From Limnohabitans sp. 2KL-27 (GTDB taxonomy: Bacteria > Pseudomonadota > Gammaproteobacteria > Burkholderiales > Burkholderiaceae_C), in the NCBI RefSeq assembly GCF_001269345.1, contig NZ_CXOP01000002.1, positions 930,853 to 994,852 of the forward strand: 64,000 nucleotides of DNA, in the 5' to 3' direction. A program made the translations under genes and the position numbers. Positions 1 through 9,881 of the stretch are shown in pieces; within the stretch, counting starts at the first letter, position 1; each line of letters starts with the position of its first letter. The notes beneath the pieces were generated by a model. That model was not told the DNA's origin. It ran no database searches and saw only the letters and a program-made list of their open reading frames with translations.

Positions 1-1
1 G

Positions 2-85
2 ATGCGCCGTCGCAAGCACTATCAAAAACGTCAGGGTCACCGTCAGCAGTTCACCGAACTGCAAATCGGCGTGATCGCTGCCTGA
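2..85 (+). CDS. rplU: 50S ribosomal protein L21, 3' end only
   Basis: Partial gene cut by the window edge. The 27 visible codons read RRRKHYQKRQGHRQ and then FTELQIGVIAA before a TGA stop. The basic KHYxKRQGHRQ stretch is the typical C-terminus of ribosomal protein L21, which binds 23S rRNA in the large subunit. It lies 12 bp upstream of rpmA in the same direction, the usual rplU-rpmA-obgE order. The ATG at the left edge is probably an internal methionine, not the start. Confidence 0.9.
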   Translation: MRRRKHYQKRQGHRQQFTELQIGVIAA

Positions 86-97
86 GGAGAATAGGTC

Positions 98-358
98 ATG
101 GCACAGAAAAAAGGCGGCGGCTCTACGCGCAACGGTCGTGATTCCAAGCCAAAAATGCTCGGCGTCAAGGCTTTCGGTGGTGAACTGATCAGCGCAGGCT
201 CGATCATCGTTCGTCAACGTGGCACCAAGTTCCATGCTGGCAACAATGTCGGTATCGGCAAAGACCACACTTTGTTTGCTCTGGTGGACGGCCACGTGTC
301 GTTCTCGACCAAAGGCGAGCTCAGCAAGCACATGGTCAACGTGACACCGGCTGTTTAA
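98..358 (+). CDS. rpmA: 50S ribosomal protein L27
   Basis: An 86-residue protein of full family length. It begins [16 protein letters not shown], the conserved flexible L27 N-terminus that reaches toward the peptidyl-transferase centre, and continues with the GVKAFGGE and [13 protein letters not shown] motifs of the beta-barrel core. There is no N-terminal extension needing proteolysis as in Firmicutes. A GAGGAGA ribosome-binding site precedes the ATG. It is cotranscribed with rplU upstream, and a hairpin terminator-like element follows before obgE. Confidence 0.97.
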   Translation: MAQKKGGGSTRNGRDSKPKMLGVKAFGGELISAGSIIVRQRGTKFHAGNNVGIGKDHTLFALVDGHVSFSTKGELSKHMVNVTPAV

Positions 359-1588
<1,230 letters not shown>

Positions 1589-1645
1589 CCCTCCCAGCCA
1601 CGGTCCTTGTCCAGCGCTGTTTCAACGCCAACTCCACACCCCAGC

Positions 1646-2782
1646 ATGACCACTGCCGCCGTTTCCACCCTCTTGCGCGATGCACGCCGCATCGTCGTCA
1701 AAGTGGGCTCCAGCCTGGTGACCAACGAAGGCCGGGGGCTTGACGAGGGCGCGATTGGGGAGTGGTGCCGTCAAATGGCGCTGCTCAGTGCCCAGGGCAA
1801 GGAAGTGGTCATGGTGTCCAGCGGCGCGATCGCCGAAGGCATGAAGCGCCTGGGTTGGACCACCCGCCCCAGCGAAGTGCCTGCGCTGCAAGCTGCGGCT
1901 GCTGTGGGTCAGATGGGGCTGGCGCAGATGTACGAAACCAAGTTGCGCGAAAACGGCATGGGCAGTGCCCAGGTGCTGCTCACGCATGCCGATCTGGCCG
2001 ACCGCGAGCGCTACCTCAATGCCCGCTCCACCTTGTTGACGCTGCTCCAGCACCACGTGCTGCCGGTGATCAACGAAAACGACACGGTCGTCAACGACGA
2101 GATCAAGTTCGGTGACAACGACACCTTGGGCGCCCTGGTGGCCAACCTGATCGAGGCCGATTTGCTGGTCATCCTGACCGATCAAAAAGGCCTGTACACC
2201 GCCGATCCCCGCAAAGACCCGTCTGCTTCCTTTGTGCACGAGGCCCGTGCCGGCGATCCAGCCCTGGAAACCATGGCGGGCGGCGCGGGTTCGAGCATCG
2301 GCAAGGGCGGCATGATCACCAAAATCTTGGCCGCTAAGCGGGCCGCTGGTTCAGGTGCCTCTACCGTGATCGCCTGGGGCCGCGAGCCCGATGCGCTGTT
2401 GCGCCTGAGCCGGGGTGACAACATGGGCACTTTGCTGGTGGCCCAAACCGCCAAGCAACAGGCTCGCAAACAATGGATGGCGGACCACCTGCAGCTGCGG
2501 GGCTCGGTCACGGTGGATGCGGGTGCAGCCCACAAAGTGCTCAGCGAAGGCAAGAGCTTGCTGCCCATTGGCATGTCGGGCGTGACGGGTGATTTTTCTC
2601 GTGGCGATGTGATCGCCATTCGGGATGAACAAGGCGCAGAAATTGCTCGGGGCTTGGCCAACTACGCCAGCGCCGAGGCCCGGTTGCTGTGCCGTAAGCC
2701 TTCGCATGAGTACGAAGCCTTGTTGGGCTACACCGCCGAGCCCGAAATGGTGCATCGGGACAACCTGATCCTCAGCCGCTGA
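1646..2782 (+). CDS. proB: Glutamate 5-kinase
   Basis: Phosphorylates L-glutamate to gamma-glutamyl phosphate, the first step of proline synthesis in the cytoplasm. The N-terminal amino-acid kinase domain begins [11 protein letters not shown], contains VSSGAIAEG and the INENDTV substrate loop, and is followed by a C-terminal PUA domain (about residues 290-370, [14 protein letters not shown]). The frame is open from a TTG at 1607, but ATG 1646 gives a normal 378-residue product. It lies 57 bp after obgE and probably belongs to the same transcript. It is convergent with rppH. Confidence 0.95.
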   Translation: MTTAAVSTLLRDARRIVVKVGSSLVTNEGRGLDEGAIGEWCRQMALLSAQGKEVVMVSSGAIAEGMKRLGWTTRPSEVPALQAAAAVGQMGLAQMYETKLRENGMGSAQVLLTHADLADRERYLNARSTLLTLLQHHVLPVINENDTVVNDEIKFGDNDTLGALVANLIEADLLVILTDQKGLYTADPRKDPSASFVHEARAGDPALETMAGGAGSSIGKGGMITKILAAKRAAGSGASTVIAWGREPDALLRLSRGDNMGTLLVAQTAKQQARKQWMADHLQLRGSVTVDAGAAHKVLSEGKSLLPIGMSGVTGDFSRGDVIAIRDEQGAEIARGLANYASAEARLLCRKPSHEYEALLGYTAEPEMVHRDNLILSR

Positions 2783-2819
2783 AGTCACGGCAGGCTCGAT
2801 CCGGCTGCTGCTGCGCGGG

Positions 2820-3437
2820 TCAGCCTTGCGGGTTGGGGTCGAAACTGGCCCCTGGCGGCAACTCCATGTGCAGGGGCGGCGTCAGCTCCGGTGGGGCGCC
2901 GTCGTGCTCCGCGCCTTCACGTGGTGCCCGACTGCCACCGCGCAAATAGCGGTTTTGGCGGTCTTGGCGCGGCAAATAACGCGCCAATTCGGTCAGCGCC
3001 ATTTCGTACACACCGCGCTTGAACTCCACCACCACGTCGAGCGGCACCCAGTAATCGTTCCAGCGCCAAGCGTCGAACTCGGGGTGGTCGGTGGCGCGCA
3101 GATTCAAATGGTGGTCGTGCGTGACCATCTGCAAGAGGTACCAGATTTGTTTCTGGCCCTTGTAAAAGCCGCGTGCATCCCGTCGGATGAAGCGGTCTGG
3201 CACCTCATAACGCAACCAGTCGCGGGTCCGGGCCACAATGCGCACATGCTCCGGCTGGAGCCCCACTTCTTCGTGCAATTCGCGGAACATGGCCTGTTCA
3301 GGACTCTCGCCCCGGTCAATGCCACCCTGCGGAAACTGCCAGCTGTGGGTGCGGATGCGCTTGCCCCAGAAAACCTGGTTTTTCTGGTTGAGCAGAATGA
3401 TGCCGACGTTCGGCCTAAAGCCTTCACGGTCAAGCAT
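2820..3437 (-). CDS. rppH: RNA pyrophosphohydrolase (NUDIX)
   Basis: Removes pyrophosphate from the 5' end of primary transcripts and so starts 5'-end-dependent mRNA decay. The NUDIX box [20 protein letters not shown] is followed by VGL, and the YYLL-type and WRWNDYW motifs of the family are present. The frame is open four codons upstream to a TTG, but ATG 3437 ([13 protein letters not shown]) has a TGAGG ribosome-binding site and matches the family N-terminus. That gives 205 residues; the tail after ~160 is low-complexity and acidic/proline-rich. It is divergent from proS, the usual arrangement in Burkholderiales. Confidence 0.94.
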   Translation of the reverse strand: MLDREGFRPNVGIILLNQKNQVFWGKRIRTHSWQFPQGGIDRGESPEQAMFRELHEEVGLQPEHVRIVARTRDWLRYEVPDRFIRRDARGFYKGQKQIWYLLQMVTHDHHLNLRATDHPEFDAWRWNDYWVPLDVVVEFKRGVYEMALTELARYLPRQDRQNRYLRGGSRAPREGAEHDGAPPELTPPLHMELPPGASFDPNPQG

Positions 3438-3537
3438 AATCAACCTCAAATTTTTAAATTGTGTCCATTATGCACGGCGCACCGCCGCTGGCTGTTGGAT
3501 GTTTCCCTGATCCCCTTGTCTGAATTAGCCCGCCGCG

Positions 3538-5283
3538 ATGAAAGCCTCCCAATTTCTCATTTCCACCCTCAAAGAAGCCCCAGCCGATGCTGAAGTGGTC
3601 AGCCACAAGTTGATGACCCGGGCGGGCCTGATCAAGAAACTGGGCGCGGGCATCTACAACTACATGCCCATGGGCTTGCGCGTGATCCGCAAGGTCGAGG
3701 CCATCGTGCGTGAGGAAATGAACCGCGCTGGCGCCATCGAAATGACCATGCCCGTGGTGCAGCCGGCCGAGCTCTGGCAAGAAACCGGGCGCTTTGACAA
3801 GATGGGCCCCGAGTTGCTGCGCATCAAGGACCGCCATGGCCGCGACTTTGTGATCCAGCCCACCAGTGAGGAGGTGGTGACGGACGTGGTGCGCCAGGAA
3901 GTGCGCAGTTACAAACAGCTGCCCAAGAATTTATACCAGATCCAGACCAAGTTCCGCGACGAGCGTCGCCCCCGCTTTGGCCTGATGCGCGGGCGTGAAT
4001 TCACCATGAAAGACGCCTACAGCTTCGACCGGGACGTGGCCAGCGCCAAGGCCAGCTACCAGGTGATGGCGGCCGCCTACCGCCGCATTTTTGACCGTTT
4101 TGGCCTGACTTACCGCGCCGTGGCAGCCGACAGCGGGGCCATTGGTGGCGACCTGAGCGAAGAGTTCCAGGTGATCGCCGCCACGGGCGAAGACGCCATC
4201 GTGTATTGCCCCACCAGCAACTACGCGGCCAACATCGAAAAAGCCGAGGCACTTGCACCGAGCCAAGCCCGTGCTGCGGCCGCGCAGGCGATGACAAAGA
4301 CCGCCACGCCCGGAAAAAGCACTTGCGAGGACGTTGCCGCCTTGCTGAGCGTGCCCCTGTCCACCACCGTCAAGTCCTTGGTGTTGGCCACCGACAGCCT
4401 GAACGAGCAAGGCGAGATCGTGAAATCGCAAGTCTGGCTCTTGTTGCTGCGCGGCGACCACGACATGAACGAAGTCAAAGTGGGCAAGCTGCCCGGCATG
4501 GAAGGCGGTTTCCGCTTTGCCACCTTGTCCGAAATCGAGGATCACTTTGGCTGCAAGCCGGGTTACCTGGGCCCCCTGAATCTGAAGAAACCGGTCCACC
4601 TCGTGGTCGACCGCGACGTGGCCGTGATGGCCAACTGGATCTGTGGCGCCAACGAAGAAGACTTCCACATCACGGGGGTCAATTGGGGCCGTGACCTGCC
4701 CGAGCCCGCTTTGGTGGCCGACATCCGCAATGTGGTCGCGGGTGACAAGTCGCCCGACGGCCAGGGCGAGCTGGCGATCGAGCGCGGCATCGAAGTGGGC
4801 CATGTGTTCTATCTGGGCACCAAATATTCCAAAGCCATGAACGCCACCTTCTTGGACGAAACCGGCAAGCCCCAGTTTTTAGAGATGGGTTGCTACGGCA
4901 TTGGCGTGACGCGCCTGCCCGCTGCGGCCATCGAGCAAAACCACGATGAGCGCGGCATCATCTGGCCGGACGCGATTGCCCCGTTCACGGTGGTGATTTG
5001 CCCCATCGGCATGGACCGCAGCGACGCGGTCAAGGCAGAAGCTGAGCGCATTTACAGCGCTCTATTGGCCGACGGTGTGGATGTGATCCTGGACGACCGG
5101 GGCGAGCGCCCGGGTGCCATGTTTGCCGACTGGGAACTGATCGGCGTACCGCACCGCGTCACGATTGGCGACAAGGGCCTCAAGGACGGCCAGGTCGAGT
5201 ACCAGCACCGCCGCGATGCCGAAGCGACCAAAGTGGCGGTGTCGGACGTTCTGACCCACATCCATTCCCGCATGGCCGCTTGA
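3538..5283 (+). CDS. proS: Prolyl-tRNA synthetase (bacterial type with editing domain)
   Basis: Charges tRNA-Pro with proline. The 581 residues match the bacterial ProRS with an inserted Ala-tRNA-Pro editing (INS) domain between class II motifs 2 and 3. Motif 2 is seen in [17 protein letters not shown] followed by TMKDAYSFD, the INS region spans about 225-405, and motif 3 is in [17 protein letters not shown]. The anticodon-binding domain follows ([11 protein letters not shown]). The ATG at 3538 starts [19 protein letters not shown], the usual N-terminus. The next gene begins 12 bp downstream. Confidence 0.97.
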   Translation: MKASQFLISTLKEAPADAEVVSHKLMTRAGLIKKLGAGIYNYMPMGLRVIRKVEAIVREEMNRAGAIEMTMPVVQPAELWQETGRFDKMGPELLRIKDRHGRDFVIQPTSEEVVTDVVRQEVRSYKQLPKNLYQIQTKFRDERRPRFGLMRGREFTMKDAYSFDRDVASAKASYQVMAAAYRRIFDRFGLTYRAVAADSGAIGGDLSEEFQVIAATGEDAIVYCPTSNYAANIEKAEALAPSQARAAAAQAMTKTATPGKSTCEDVAALLSVPLSTTVKSLVLATDSLNEQGEIVKSQVWLLLLRGDHDMNEVKVGKLPGMEGGFRFATLSEIEDHFGCKPGYLGPLNLKKPVHLVVDRDVAVMANWICGANEEDFHITGVNWGRDLPEPALVADIRNVVAGDKSPDGQGELAIERGIEVGHVFYLGTKYSKAMNATFLDETGKPQFLEMGCYGIGVTRLPAAAIEQNHDERGIIWPDAIAPFTVVICPIGMDRSDAVKAEAERIYSALLADGVDVILDDRGERPGAMFADWELIGVPHRVTIGDKGLKDGQVEYQHRRDAEATKVAVSDVLTHIHSRMAA

Positions 5284-5295
5284 TGTGCTTGGGGC

Positions 5296-5961
5296 ATGAC
5301 GCCGTTCATTCCCCAGCCGTCTGAAGGGCGCTCACGCCGCGAGGCTTTAGGGTGCTTGGCAAAGGCTGCGGTCATCGGCAGCGGTTTCGGCGCTTTGATC
5401 GTCCAGCCAGTGCACGCGGGGGCACAGCTGGAGGAGCGCTTGTCGCATGCCGTGCGCACCGCCCTGAGCGCTGCAGTGGCCAATGCGGCACCGCCCGAGC
5501 CAGTGCTGGTGACTCCGGCCGAACAGCAAGCCTATGCCAACTGGCAGGGCGACATGGGCCGCCTTCTGGGGCGGTTCAAACGTGACCCCACGGAGCGGCA
5601 AGAGTTCCTGCAAACACTCTGGTACGAAGCCCGTCGAGCCGGATTGTCACTGTCGTTGGTGCTGGGTCTGATCCAAGTTGAAAGCGCTTTTCGCAAGCAT
5701 GCGGTTTCCACAGCAGGTGCACGGGGCTACATGCAGGTGATGCCTTTTTGGACCCGTTCGATCGGGGATGGCGATGCAAGCCGTTTGTTTCACATGCAAA
5801 CCAATATGAGATTTGGTTGCGTGATCTTGCGGCATTACCTTGACCGCGAGGGCGGTGATCTGTTCATGGGCCTAGGGCGTTACAACGGCTCCCGTGGGCA
5901 AGCCGTTTATCCGGACGCGGTGCAGCTGGCTCAGCGGCGCTGGTTGCACGCGGTGGACTGA
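5296..5961 (+). CDS. Lytic transglycosylase (SLT domain), exported
   Basis: Predicted murein lytic transglycosylase of 221 residues. The N-terminus has a twin-arginine-like SRREALGCL motif, a hydrophobic stretch and a VHA cleavage site near residue 41, so it probably acts in the periplasm. The SLT fold begins near residue 105. The catalytic glutamate is in VESAF (Glu129), followed by STAGARGYMQVMPFW and the GRYNGSRG motif. It lies 12 bp after proS and is probably cotranscribed. It converges end to end with the DUF1841 gene. The exact peptidoglycan role is not determined. Confidence 0.85.
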   Translation: MTPFIPQPSEGRSRREALGCLAKAAVIGSGFGALIVQPVHAGAQLEERLSHAVRTALSAAVANAAPPEPVLVTPAEQQAYANWQGDMGRLLGRFKRDPTERQEFLQTLWYEARRAGLSLSLVLGLIQVESAFRKHAVSTAGARGYMQVMPFWTRSIGDGDASRLFHMQTNMRFGCVILRHYLDREGGDLFMGLGRYNGSRGQAVYPDAVQLAQRRWLHAVD

Positions 5962-6399
5962 TCAGTCTTGCGTGGCGTGACGTTGCACGCAGGCGATGTA
6001 AGCCTCGCCATCGGGCATGCGACCCGAACGCTGACTCTCGTGCACCATGCGACCCAAGCAGTCCATGCCCTGGTGGTGGGCATCGTGCAGGGAGTTGAGC
6101 CTGTGGGTCAGCAATTCCACCGCTTGGCGGATGCCACGGGGTTGGTCGATGCTGCATTGTTCGCTGATCGACAGGTGCATCGACAGGTGCAAAAAAGGGT
6201 TCTCTCTGTTGGGGTCGGCTGTGTGCATGTTGGCCAGTGCCGCCTCCACATCGGCCAGTTCGGCGTGGTATTCCGGGTGTTCCTCAATCCATTGGCTCAC
6301 CAGCATTTCCATCGGCTCCAAAGGGGCTGCGGTTTTGGCCTTGGCATAGACGCCGCAAAAAAAGCGCCGGACATCGGCTTGTGATGGTTGGATCAGCAT
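5962..6399 (-). CDS. DUF1841 family protein
   Basis: A 145-residue soluble protein of unknown function found mainly in beta- and gammaproteobacteria. Features seen are the N-terminal RRFFCGVYAKAK, the EEHPEYH motif and the central NPFLHLSMHLSISEQ segment, which are typical of DUF1841. There is no signal peptide or membrane segment. Its stop codon directly abuts the lytic transglycosylase stop, a convergent arrangement without a spacer. The function is unknown and context adds nothing. Confidence 0.85.
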   Translation of the reverse strand: MLIQPSQADVRRFFCGVYAKAKTAAPLEPMEMLVSQWIEEHPEYHAELADVEAALANMHTADPNRENPFLHLSMHLSISEQCSIDQPRGIRQAVELLTHRLNSLHDAHHQGMDCLGRMVHESQRSGRMPDGEAYIACVQRHATQD

Positions 6400-6436
6400 G
6401 GGGTGGATTGTCCTTCATGTCTGCATGGGGTAGCCA

Positions 6437-6625
6437 GCGATGGTGCCATGGGGCTCGGGCTCAGAGGCGCTTCGCTTTGCCACATCGCCCCATCCCCATG
6501 GCCCCATCGCAGGCATGATGGCAGGGGTCAGCGAGCACCGAGTCTGTAGAGGGCATGGCCCTGTTCGCACGATGTGGCAAAGCGAAGCGCCTCTGAGTGC
6601 GGGCAGGGCCATGCCCTCTACAGAC
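6437..6625. repeat. Interlocked inverted repeats with complementary loops
   Basis: This is most of the only gene-free stretch above 300 bp (6400-6707). Hairpin C has arms 6437-6454 and 6493-6510 (18 bp, two mismatches). Hairpin B has arms 6542-6570 and 6597-6625 (29 bp, two mismatches). The loop of C contains 6461-6487 and the loop of B is 6570-6596; these two 27-nt loop segments are perfect reverse complements of each other, with core GGCAAAGCGAAGCGCC. The structure is therefore either two hairpins able to form a kissing complex, or two inverted copies of a repeat with a fixed core and variable self-complementary arms. The remainder, 6626-6707, is AT-rich and probably carries the thiolase promoter. 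Confidence 0.8.
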
Positions 6626-6707
6626 GGGTTAAACCCCTAGAATGATTTCAACCCATGCACAAAACATGCAATAAAATGCATAAAACTTTCATCTGGAGCC
6701 TTAAAAC

Positions 6708-7910
6708 ATGAACCAAGCCTACATTTGCGACGCCATCCGCACCCCTTTTGGCCGTTACGGCGGTGCCTTGAGCAGCGTGCGCACCGACGACCTGGGCGCG
6801 GTGCCTTTGCGCGCCCTGATGGCCCGCAACCCCAAAGTGGACTGGGCCGCGGTGACCGATGTGCTGTACGGCTGCGCCAACCAGGCCGGTGAAGACAACC
6901 GCAACGTCGCCCACATGAGCAGCTTGCTGGCCGGTTTGCCGATCGACGTGCCCGGTGCGACCATCAACCGCCTGTGCGGCTCAGGTTTGGATGCCATTGG
7001 CACCGCAGCGCGTGCCATCAAGGCGGGCGAAGCCGGTTTGATGATTGCGGGCGGCGTGGAAAGCATGAGCCGCGCGCCGTTTGTGATGCCCAAAGCCGAG
7101 AGCGCTTTCAGCCGCAACAACGCGGTGTACGACACCACCATTGGCTGGCGTTTTGTCAACAAGCTGATGAAAGCCCAATACGGAGTGGATTCGATGCCTG
7201 AAACTGCTGAAAACGTCGCGACCGACTACAAGATCGAACGCGAAGCGCAAGACCTGATGGCCTACAACAGCCAGTTGCGTGCGGTGGCCGCCATCCAAGC
7301 CGGTCACCTGGCCCGCGAAATTGTGGGTGTGAGCATTCCCCAAAAGAAGGGGGACGCGATCATTGTGGACACCGACGAGCACCCGCGTGAAACCAGCTTG
7401 GAAGCACTGGCCAAGCTCAAAGGCGTGGTGCGCCCTGACGGCACCGTCACCGCGGGCAACGCTTCGGGGGTGAACGATGGCGCTTGCGCCTTGCTGCTGG
7501 CCGACGAAGCCACCGCCGCCAAAAACGGCCTCATACCCAAAGCCCGCATCGTGGGCATGGCCACTGCCGGTGTCGCCCCGCGTGTCATGGGCATTGGCCC
7601 CGCGCCTGCCACGCTGAAAGTGCTGGCCCAAACCGGTTTGACCATCGACCACATGGACGTGATCGAGTTGAACGAAGCCTTTGCCGCGCAAGGCTTGGCC
7701 GTGATGCGCATGCTGGGCCTCAAAGACGACGATGCCCGCGTGAACGCTTGGGGCGGTGCGATTGCCTTGGGTCATCCGCTGGGCGCATCCGGTGCCCGCT
7801 TGGCCACCACCGCCATCAACCGCTTGCAGCAAACGGCCGGTCGTTATGCCTTGTGCACCATGTGCATCGGCGTGGGCCAGGGCATTGCGCTGATCATCGA
7901 GCGGGTTTGA
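6708..7910 (+). CDS. pcaF: 3-oxoadipyl-CoA thiolase type acetyl-CoA C-acyltransferase
   Basis: Thiolase that cleaves a 3-ketoacyl-CoA with CoA. The 400-residue length and the N-terminus MNQAYICDAIRTPFGRYGGA closely match beta-ketoadipyl-CoA thiolases (PcaF/PaaJ). The nucleophilic cysteine is Cys90 in NRLCGSGLDA. The second active-site elements GHPLGASGAR and CTMCIGVGQG are present. No other pca or paa genes are nearby, so the in vivo substrate could be another 3-keto dicarboxyl- or acyl-CoA from the neighbouring terpene/fatty-acid genes. A palindrome and an intrinsic terminator follow. Confidence 0.82.
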   Translation: MNQAYICDAIRTPFGRYGGALSSVRTDDLGAVPLRALMARNPKVDWAAVTDVLYGCANQAGEDNRNVAHMSSLLAGLPIDVPGATINRLCGSGLDAIGTAARAIKAGEAGLMIAGGVESMSRAPFVMPKAESAFSRNNAVYDTTIGWRFVNKLMKAQYGVDSMPETAENVATDYKIEREAQDLMAYNSQLRAVAAIQAGHLAREIVGVSIPQKKGDAIIVDTDEHPRETSLEALAKLKGVVRPDGTVTAGNASGVNDGACALLLADEATAAKNGLIPKARIVGMATAGVAPRVMGIGPAPATLKVLAQTGLTIDHMDVIELNEAFAAQGLAVMRMLGLKDDDARVNAWGGAIALGHPLGASGARLATTAINRLQQTAGRYALCTMCIGVGQGIALIIERV

Positions 7911-7917
7911 GGTATGG

Positions 7918-7938
7918 ACCCCGGATCAAGTCCGGGGT
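7918..7938. repeat. Palindromic repeat copy 1, supplies the stop of the AtuA-like gene
   Basis: Perfect 8-bp stem ACCCCGGA/TCCGGGGT with loop TCAAG. On the minus strand the loop contains the TGA stop of the AtuA-like gene (7926). A diverged copy at 57235-57255 (16 of 21 positions identical) supplies the stop of arsR in the same register. Confidence 0.7.
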
Positions 7939-8321
7939 GAAGCCTCTGGCCACCAGCCCCTGCGGGGGCTTTTTTGTGCCTGCTCGAGTTCATCAGGGTG
8001 GACGTCAATTTCCATGCGCAGCAGGGCAGCGCCCATGGCTTTGCCCAAATTGTCCAGTCGCAGGTTGCGCGCACCGCCGCCTTGCAGTGCGCCATGCAGG
8101 ACGAACTTCATGGCTAGGATGTTGGGCAGCGCCCAAGCATCCACCTGACCGGGGAGCCAGGGCGCAAAGTGCGCTTGCACTTTGGCGGCGGTGACTTCGC
8201 GCTCCAGGATGCGGTAGCCCGATTCGTTCCAGGCAAACAGGCCAAAGTCCACCCAGTCGGCTTTGTCGCCGCTGCGGGCGTGGGCCAGTTGCACCAGCGC
8301 AATGCGCACAGTGGTGTTCAT
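7926..8321 (-). CDS. AtuA-like ferredoxin-fold domain protein (detached AtuA C-terminal domain)
   Basis: A 131-residue protein matching the small C-terminal domain that follows the main domain in one-piece AtuA proteins (VRIALVQLAHARSGDKADW, NILAMKFVLHGALQGGG, LRLDNLGKAMGAALLRMEI). It overlaps the atuA start region by ATGA (8318-8321), so the two are translationally coupled and probably form one functional unit. The last ~14 residues (SPRRGWWPEASPRT) are encoded inside a terminator and a palindromic repeat belonging to the opposite strand. They look like an acquired read-through tail, not part of the domain. Its catalytic role is not established. Confidence 0.82.
   Translation of the reverse strand: MNTTVRIALVQLAHARSGDKADWVDFGLFAWNESGYRILEREVTAAKVQAHFAPWLPGQVDAWALPNILAMKFVLHGALQGGGARNLRLDNLGKAMGAALLRMEIDVHPDELEQAQKSPRRGWWPEASPRT
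7955..7975 (+). terminator. Intrinsic terminator of the pcaF-type thiolase gene
   Basis: Stem AGCCCC/GGGGCT with a 4-nt loop (TGCG), followed by five more T residues. It lies 45 bp beyond the thiolase stop and inside the 3' coding end of the convergent AtuA-like gene. Confidence 0.8.
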
Positions 8322-9709
8322 GCTTGGGCCTCCAGCAGTTCAATGTGTGCTTTGACCAGGTGCCGATCGATCAGCGTGGGCCAAATGCCGAGCAACTCGC
8401 TGCTGTGGTTCATGCCCTGAAATCCGCAGGTGTAGGCCGGGCCGCTCAGTGCCATCCAGGGAAACAGCCTGCCAAAGCCATCGGCAGCGGCTTTGCTGGG
8501 CGTGCGCAACACCATGCGCACCCAAATTTCATGCCGTTCATTGAGTTCGGCAGGGGGGGGCAAAGGGGCCAAGGCGCCGTGTGCCGAGTTCAAGCCCGGG
8601 TATTCCACCAACAATTCATCAAAAGGGATGTTGCGTTCACGCAGCTGGCTGCGAATGATCGCCTCGGCCGCTTGCACTTTGTCCCAGGCATCGGGCCAAG
8701 AAAAGCCCCAAGTGACATCGGCTTTGAAGCCGTCTTTGAAGCCCGCCACCACCTTGAGTTGGTGGGTCGGCGGGCTGCCTTGTGCGCCCGTCAAACGCAC
8801 GCGGTGGTCGCCCTCATCGGTCAGTTCAATCTGCCCCATGTCGAGCACCACATCGGGCGAAAAATAGGCATGGGGGTTGTGCACCTCGTACAGCAGTTGC
8901 TGGCGCACGGTGTCGAAGTTGACCAAGCCGCCGGTGTCTGGTGCTTTGGTGATGAAGGCCGTGCCGTCCGGCCAAACCTCGGCAATGGGGTAGCCGATGT
9001 GCGCCAAGTCCGGGATGTTTTGCCAGTGGCCCTGGCTACCGAAATTGCCGCCGCTGCCCTGGCCCGAGCACTCGAGCAAATGCCCCACCGTCAGGCCCTG
9101 TGCCAAGCGGTGAAAGTCTTCGGGTGTGCTCGCATCTGCGAGCTTCCAGCCCAGGGCGTGCACCAGCGGCCCCAAAAACAGCGCGGCATCGGCCACGCGC
9201 CCGGTGATCACGATGTCGGCGCCCTGATCCAGTGCATCCACAATCGGCTGTGCGCCCAGATAGGCGTTGCCAAAGACCAGGCGTTCCCGCACGCTGGCCA
9301 CGTCCGCGCCGTTCATCATGTGGTCAAAGCGCACGTGGGGCTCTTGCAGCTGGGCCAGCACATCGTCGCCGCCAACCACAGCGATGCGCGGGTGCCAGCC
9401 TGCGCCAGCCAAAGCCTTGCGCAGCGCTTGCGCCGCGCCCATGGGGTTCAGGCCGCCTGCGTTGCACACAAAACGCACGCCACGTGCTTGCATCAGGGGC
9501 CACAGGCGCAAAAGCATGGGCAAGACATCGCGGGCATAACCCAGGGTCGGGTCGCGTTGGCGGTCTTTTTGCAGGATGGCCAGTGTCAATTCGGCCAGGT
9601 GGTCGCTGGCGATGAATTGCACATCGCCGCGCTCTATGCTGGCGACCACGGGCTCCCAGTTGTCCCCGTAAAACCCGAGCCCGGAACCGATGCGTATGGC
9701 ATTTGTCAT
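8318..9709 (-). CDS. atuA: AtuA family acyclic terpene utilization protein, main domain
   Basis: A 463-residue DUF1446/AtuA protein. Recognisable segments are IRIGSGLGFYGDN, the ERGDVQFIASDHLAEL motif, FVCNAGGLNPMGAA and ITGRVADAALFLGP. AtuA is required for growth on citronellol/geraniol in Pseudomonas, but its reaction is unknown. The frame is open to 9805; ATG 9709 (MTNAIRIGSG) matches the family start. In Pseudomonas the C-terminal ferredoxin-like domain is part of the same polypeptide, whereas here it is a separate overlapping gene just downstream. The gene diverges from the liv operon and is 10 kb from the other atu homologues, which are on the same strand. Confidence 0.85.
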   Translation of the reverse strand: MTNAIRIGSGLGFYGDNWEPVVASIERGDVQFIASDHLAELTLAILQKDRQRDPTLGYARDVLPMLLRLWPLMQARGVRFVCNAGGLNPMGAAQALRKALAGAGWHPRIAVVGGDDVLAQLQEPHVRFDHMMNGADVASVRERLVFGNAYLGAQPIVDALDQGADIVITGRVADAALFLGPLVHALGWKLADASTPEDFHRLAQGLTVGHLLECSGQGSGGNFGSQGHWQNIPDLAHIGYPIAEVWPDGTAFITKAPDTGGLVNFDTVRQQLLYEVHNPHAYFSPDVVLDMGQIELTDEGDHRVRLTGAQGSPPTHQLKVVAGFKDGFKADVTWGFSWPDAWDKVQAAEAIIRSQLRERNIPFDELLVEYPGLNSAHGALAPLPPPAELNERHEIWVRMVLRTPSKAAADGFGRLFPWMALSGPAYTCGFQGMNHSSELLGIWPTLIDRHLVKAHIELLEAQA

Positions 9710-9720
9710 GAAGGGATATT

Positions 9721-9740
9721 GAAGTCTTGCGTGTGACTTC
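9721..9740. promoter_or_regulatory. Inverted repeat in the atuA/livH divergent promoter region
   Basis: GAAGTC at 9721-9726 and its reverse complement GACTTC at 9735-9740, separated by 8 bp, lie 12 bp upstream of the atuA start. A second short dyad, GTCT-N6-AGAC, lies at 9766-9779. The 172-bp gap must hold promoters for both directions. These dyads are possible regulator sites; no regulator is assigned. Confidence 0.35.
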
Positions 9741-9881
9741 GAATGGGGGACAACCCCTAGGGAAAGTCTCGTGTAAGACATGCACAATCGCACGGTCGTT
9801 CGCAAATGCTTTGTCCGGTGCCAAAACAGTGCCCGGCCAAGCCCAGTGAACTCGGCCAGAAAGAACCAAGAGGAGACAGGC

